From Candidatus Igneacidithiobacillus taiwanensis (lineage in GTDB: Bacteria > Pseudomonadota > Gammaproteobacteria > Acidithiobacillales > Acidithiobacillaceae): a DNA stretch of 11,784 nucleotides. Under the pieces are notes generated by a model. That model did not search any database and was not told the origin of the DNA. It worked only from the letters and a program-made list of their open reading frames with translations. This document shows positions 8,543-11,784 of this stretch, piece after piece. The stretch lies in contig DDOU01000087.1 of NCBI GenBank assembly GCA_002341825.1, positions 1,036-12,819 on the forward strand, given 5' to 3'. How positions within the stretch are numbered: the first letter of the stretch is position 1; every line of letters begins with the position of its first letter. The position numbers and the translations under genes were made by a program.

Positions 8543-9947
8543 TCTGTGTACGCAGGCTGGGATCGAGGATCTCGACATAGGCGCTGTCGCGGATACGTCG
8601 CTGCCACTCTTCCAGGCGTTCCTGTGCGGTGCGCTGAAAGAGCTGCATACGAGCCACGGAATTGAGCTGGGCATCGGATAGGGGCGTCTGACGTTGTCCC
8701 AGTGATTGGAGGATATAAATCGAACCGTTCAACGGTATGGGAGCGCTGACATTGCCAGTGGGCAGTGTCGCCAGCACGCGCTCGAGCTCGTCTGGTAGCT
8801 GCCCAGGGGCGACCCAGCCCAAATCGCCGCCTTGCGCCGCCGTGCGGCTGTCTTGGCTGTAGCGCTTGGCGAGCTCGGCAAAACTGGCGCCCGCCTGCAG
8901 CGAAGACTCGATGTCCTTGGCTTGGGCCTCGGCTTCCTGCTCCTGAATCCCCTTGCCCGCATGAAGGACGATCATTGCCGCCTTGACCTCGGTAACCGAG
9001 GGATCTTCGTGCTTGATGTCGAGTAGTTTGAAGATGCGGTAACCCGTGGGGGTGGAAATTACCGAACTGATATCGCCCGGTTTGAGTTTGAGCAAGGCCT
9101 GACTCACCGAGCTTGGGAGTTCCGCCGCTTTGACCCAGCCCAAGCGGCCGCCCTGCAAGGCGTCGTGGGCAGCGCTCACTTCCGTCGCCAAGCGGGTGAA
9201 GCTGGCGCCATTCACCAGCTCCTCGTGCACGCGGGCGGCGTCTTGGCGCACGGCGCTCAGGGCATCGGGGCTTGGGTCGGCAGGCAAAGGAAGAAATATC
9301 TGCTGCAACTCGAAGCTCACTCCGGCCAACTGCTTGAGCTGTGTGGCAAAGGTTCTTACCTCGTCATCGCTCAAATGCACCCGCGCCTCGACCTCTTGCT
9401 GCTGCAGGCGATCGACGAGAATGCGATCGCGCAAGTTGTCTTCAAAAGAGGACCAAGACAGCCCCTGCTCACTCAGGGCTTGGCGCAGTTGGTCGGGGGT
9501 CAGGTTATTGCTGCGGGCGATATTGGCGACGGCCTGGTCGAGGGTGGCCTGGTCGACGCTGATGTCCATGCGTTTGGCCATCTGCACTTCGATGTCTTGC
9601 AGAATCATCTGCTGCAGCACCTGACGACGCAAGACACTATCGGGGGGCAATTGCCCGGGTGCCTGCTGCTGCAACTGCGCTTTGATGGTGGCAACGCGTT
9701 GATCGAGCTGCAACGAGGTAATGATCTGATCGTTGACGACGGCCACCACCTTGTCGAGATAATCGAGGTTTGCCGGCAGGCTACTGCTGCTCTCGGGCGC
9801 CACTTCGGAGCGCGCGGAAAAGACCCGCGAGGAGTTGCTGGCGGGGGCCGCGAGGAGGGTGTCGCGATTGACGAAGGGGGTGGCTGCGTAAGCAGCACAA
9901 CTGCTCGCCAAGAGGGCAAGGGTCAGGGTATGGCGTAGTCGAAACAT
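8535..9947 (-). CDS. surA: Periplasmic chaperone SurA (parvulin-type), active sites apparently degenerate
   Basis: SurA escorts unfolded outer-membrane proteins, LptD among them, through the periplasm to the BAM complex. The 470-residue protein has a signal peptide (hydrophobic core about 7-16, probable cleavage after AYA at 19-21) and a Ser/Ala-rich linker at about 22-60. The N-terminal chaperone domain begins at DKVVAVVNDQIIT (65-77). Two parvulin domains follow at about 212-312 and 320-418, and a C-terminal helix at about 424-457 completes the chaperone core. The GG-GW parvulin motifs remain (QGGRLGW 265-271, QGGDLGW 372-378). However, the active-site histidines of the HIL and GxH motifs are replaced in both domains: Q216 and R304 in the first, M325 and Y411 in the second. 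Chaperone function is therefore more likely than prolyl isomerase activity. GGAG 5 bases before the ATG and a TGATG junction with lptD fix the start. Confidence 0.93.
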   Translation of the reverse strand: MFRLRHTLTLALLASSCAAYAATPFVNRDTLLAAPASNSSRVFSARSEVAPESSSSLPANLDYLDKVVAVVNDQIITSLQLDQRVATIKAQLQQQAPGQLPPDSVLRRQVLQQMILQDIEVQMAKRMDISVDQATLDQAVANIARSNNLTPDQLRQALSEQGLSWSSFEDNLRDRILVDRLQQQEVEARVHLSDDEVRTFATQLKQLAGVSFELQQIFLPLPADPSPDALSAVRQDAARVHEELVNGASFTRLATEVSAAHDALQGGRLGWVKAAELPSSVSQALLKLKPGDISSVISTPTGYRIFKLLDIKHEDPSVTEVKAAMIVLHAGKGIQEQEAEAQAKDIESSLQAGASFAELAKRYSQDSRTAAQGGDLGWVAPGQLPDELERVLATLPTGNVSAPIPLNGSIYILQSLGQRQTPLSDAQLNSVARMQLFQRTAQERLEEWQRRIRDSAYVEILDPSLRTQNA

Positions 9948-11784
9948 CAGAACTCCATGCGGGCGCCGGGCACATATTGGTCAAGGAAGCCGTTCGAGCT
10001 GTTGCCGATACTGGTCAGGCCACGCAACACGATTTCCAGATAGACGGCATCGTTCGTTTGTCCCCCCAGCAAAATCTGATGGAACATCATGAGTTGCGCC
10101 GTCCAGCAGCCGCCATCATAGCCGATCCCGACAAGCTGCTCCAAGGGCTTTCGATCCTGCACGTCGTATCGATAACTGCCGAGTAGTCGCCACTGCTTGC
10201 CAATGGGCAGGGCCGCCGACACCCCGGCCTGATCTACGAAGTTGCGTGTGTAGCGATAGTCGAGATTGAGCACGGTACCGTTATGGGCCAGCCACTGGGC
10301 GCGAAAGTCCATGCGTTCGAAGCGTTTCCAATCGGCATTGGTCTCCGAACTGGCAAGGAAATTGAGATTCGGAAGCGGAGCATACTGCGCCTGCCAAAAA
10401 TAGTTGGAGCGCGCCGCCTGCGGAATGATATTGCCATCGAGATCGATCTGCTGGCGATTGAAATAACGGATCTGTCCGATTGCTGCGCTCCAGATTTCCC
10501 GTCCCCTGGGATCGTACCCGGTTCCCTCCAGACCATAGGTGAGTTGGTTGGCGGCATTGATGCGGTCACTGCCATCAAACAGGGAATTGTCGGTAAAGAT
10601 CGAGTCGTAATTCTGGTACGGTTGGCTGGCATCGAAATTGGGGATTTGATTCTGCGCCTGCAGTGGAATATACAGATACTTGAACAAGGGATGCAGGACG
10701 ATGCTGCTGCCATCCTTGCCATCGCGGACAAAATTCAAGCCGCCACGTAGACTGAGGGCCGGCAGACTACGATTGCTGACGCGCGCATAGGGTTCATTGC
10801 GTTGAATCTGATAGTGGCTGAAATAGAGCCGCGCTTGCGGTTCCAGAAAGCCCCAGGCGCGGCTCCATTTCCAACCCAGGGTGGGGGTGAGATCGAGGCG
10901 CTGGCCGATGGGCCCGGTGCTGGCGTAGAAGTAATTGAAATTACTCCGCCAGTCGAAATATCCGGTTTTGCCCAAGCGCCAATACCCATTGGCGTAAACA
11001 TAGGGTAGTTGCGCATAAGGAGCGCTGCTGCCTTGGGCGAGCTCCTGGTACCCTTGCAACTCTACCCCGGCCTGTAGATGTTGGCTGCCGTAGTTCACCG
11101 CGGCATTGGAAGTTAGGTAGGGGGCATTGCCAACGCCGCCAATGTAGCCACCATTGAAGCCGGTTACGCCGGCGAGATCGGCAAGAAAATTGCGGTAGCT
11201 GACGCGATTGTAATTTACCGTCAGACCAAAACCGTCACCCAGATTTTGCTGATGCTGCCAGGAGATTGCCCAGACATTGCTGCCGGTGAGCTTATCGTGG
11301 GGTAGCAAATCGAGCAGCAGCTTGCCGTTATAGTTCGGTTCGAGGTAGCGGAATTGATTTTGCAGCAGCACCCCGCGCTTGGTTAGCCCCTCTACCGTCA
11401 GGGTATCATCAAGATTGCTGGCGATATCGAAATAGTAGGGAACCCCCAAGGTGAAGCCATTGATGGTGGAGCTACCGATGGTCGGGGGCAGGACTCCCGA
11501 ATGCCGCTGCAAGGGAAAACTCAAATATGGCAGCCATAGCACCGGCAGGCCATAGACATTGAGGGTGCTGTTGTAGGTGGTGATGTACTGGTCGTTCTGA
11601 TTGAGATCGAGTTGCTGGCTATAAATTTGCCAGGCCGGAACACGCCCATGGCAGGTGGTGTAGCAGGCCTCGTTCAGGCGATACCGATCCTTGCCCAGTT
11701 CCTGGCCGGTACGGGCATGGCCGTGACCATCTTGGCTAGGTAACAGAAATCGGGGATGCAAAACGATACCCTGATTGCTGTGGA
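9947..11784 (-). CDS. lptD: LPS-assembly protein LptD, 5' end outside the window
   Basis: LptD is the outer-membrane barrel of the LPS transport machine and, with the lipoprotein LptE, inserts LPS into the outer leaflet. The window holds the last 611 residues. The frame is open to the window edge, so the signal peptide and the N-terminal part of the periplasmic OstA/jellyroll domain are missing. The visible part begins at the end of that domain (ACYTTC, then an IYSQQLDL strand) and passes through LPVLWLPYLSFPL, the typical LptD entry to the barrel. It continues with FRYLEPNYNGKLLLDLLP and many alternating aromatic barrel strands to a C-terminal phenylalanine (GARMEF). Visible cysteines are two in ACYTTC (codons at 11663-11665 and 11651-11653) and one near the C-terminus (GGCW, 10106-10108). 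A TTG at 11761 could be read as a start but is internal. surA follows by a TGATG junction. Confidence 0.95.
   Translation of the reverse strand, partial: HSNQGIVLHPRFLLPSQDGHGHARTGQELGKDRYRLNEACYTTCHGRVPAWQIYSQQLDLNQNDQYITTYNSTLNVYGLPVLWLPYLSFPLQRHSGVLPPTIGSSTINGFTLGVPYYFDIASNLDDTLTVEGLTKRGVLLQNQFRYLEPNYNGKLLLDLLPHDKLTGSNVWAISWQHQQNLGDGFGLTVNYNRVSYRNFLADLAGVTGFNGGYIGGVGNAPYLTSNAAVNYGSQHLQAGVELQGYQELAQGSSAPYAQLPYVYANGYWRLGKTGYFDWRSNFNYFYASTGPIGQRLDLTPTLGWKWSRAWGFLEPQARLYFSHYQIQRNEPYARVSNRSLPALSLRGGLNFVRDGKDGSSIVLHPLFKYLYIPLQAQNQIPNFDASQPYQNYDSIFTDNSLFDGSDRINAANQLTYGLEGTGYDPRGREIWSAAIGQIRYFNRQQIDLDGNIIPQAARSNYFWQAQYAPLPNLNFLASSETNADWKRFERMDFRAQWLAHNGTVLNLDYRYTRNFVDQAGVSAALPIGKQWRLLGSYRYDVQDRKPLEQLVGIGYDGGCWTAQLMMFHQILLGGQTNDAVYLEIVLRGLTSIGNSSNGFLDQYVPGARMEF
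9953..9956 (-). promoter_or_regulatory. Ribosome binding site of surA
   Basis: GGAG on the minus strand lies 5 bases before the surA ATG, inside the last codons of lptD. Together with the TGATG stop/start junction it supports reinitiation by ribosomes finishing lptD. Confidence 0.55.

Noticed and set aside
8543..8674. Upstream extension of the permease frame to 8674
   Set aside because: The added 44 residues overlap surA and show nothing like an ABC-2 N-terminus. The ATG at 8542 already gives about 30 residues more than YadH.
9899..9910. Lipobox making SurA a lipoprotein (cysteine at residue 17)
   Set aside because: The residues before the cysteine are A-S-S rather than L-(A/S)-(G/A), and a good signal peptidase I site (AYA) follows. 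Soluble periplasmic SurA is more likely.
9165..9938. 257-codon open frame on the plus strand opposite surA
   Set aside because: It is antisense to the SurA N-terminal and first parvulin domains. The Leu/Gln/Gly-rich translation mirrors codon use of surA and has no recognisable domain.
11759..11761. TTG at 11761 as the start of lptD
   Set aside because: The frame stays open to the window edge with LptD-like residues before it, and LptD needs a signal peptide and N-terminal domain that are not inside the window.

Overview
The window is a compact run of 13 genes, all on the minus strand, so transcription goes from high to low coordinates. Non-coding DNA between genes totals about 100 bases and the largest gap is 41 bases. 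There are no tRNAs, rRNAs, mobile elements, repeats or CRISPR arrays. The composition is GC-rich. Short-form HisG, monofunctional HisB, an IbaG-type BolA next to murA, and the murA-hisG-hisD-hisC order suggest a beta/gammaproteobacterial-type chromosome. An Acidithiobacillus-like organism would fit, but that is an inference from gene order and protein character, not a database match.

In transcription order, the first block (11784 to 8535) builds the outer membrane. lptD (LPS translocon barrel, 5' end cut off by the window edge) is joined by a TGATG stop/start to surA (periplasmic chaperone that helps fold LptD and other barrels). Both parvulin domains of this SurA appear to lack their active-site histidines. 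The second block (8542 to 7070) holds a YadH-like ABC-2 permease without an adjacent ATPase gene, an ibaG/BolA-family gene, and a CGFS monothiol glutaredoxin gene (grxD). The last two are a known type of [2Fe-2S]-binding partnership. The third block (7060 to 8) is murA (first committed step of peptidoglycan precursor synthesis) followed without a break by hisG-hisD-hisC-hisB-hisH-hisA-hisF.

murA/hisG, hisG/hisD, hisD/hisC, hisC/hisB and hisB/hisH all overlap by exactly 4 bases. hisA follows hisH after 16 bases with its own ribosome binding site, and hisF overlaps hisA by 11 bases. The his genes cover most steps from PRPP + ATP to L-histidine. Missing from the window are hisI/hisE (phosphoribosyl-AMP cyclohydrolase / phosphoribosyl-ATP pyrophosphatase), a histidinol-phosphate phosphatase, and hisZ, which a short-form HisG normally needs. 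There is no room for a his leader peptide or attenuator in front of hisG. A perfect 7-base inverted repeat encloses the hisF stop codon at the extreme left edge and may be a terminator, but the sequence after it is outside the window.

This is largely a housekeeping region. The points most worth a second look are the active-site-less SurA, the permease stranded between two conserved blocks, the ibaG-grxD pair inserted before murA, and the LptD cysteine pattern.
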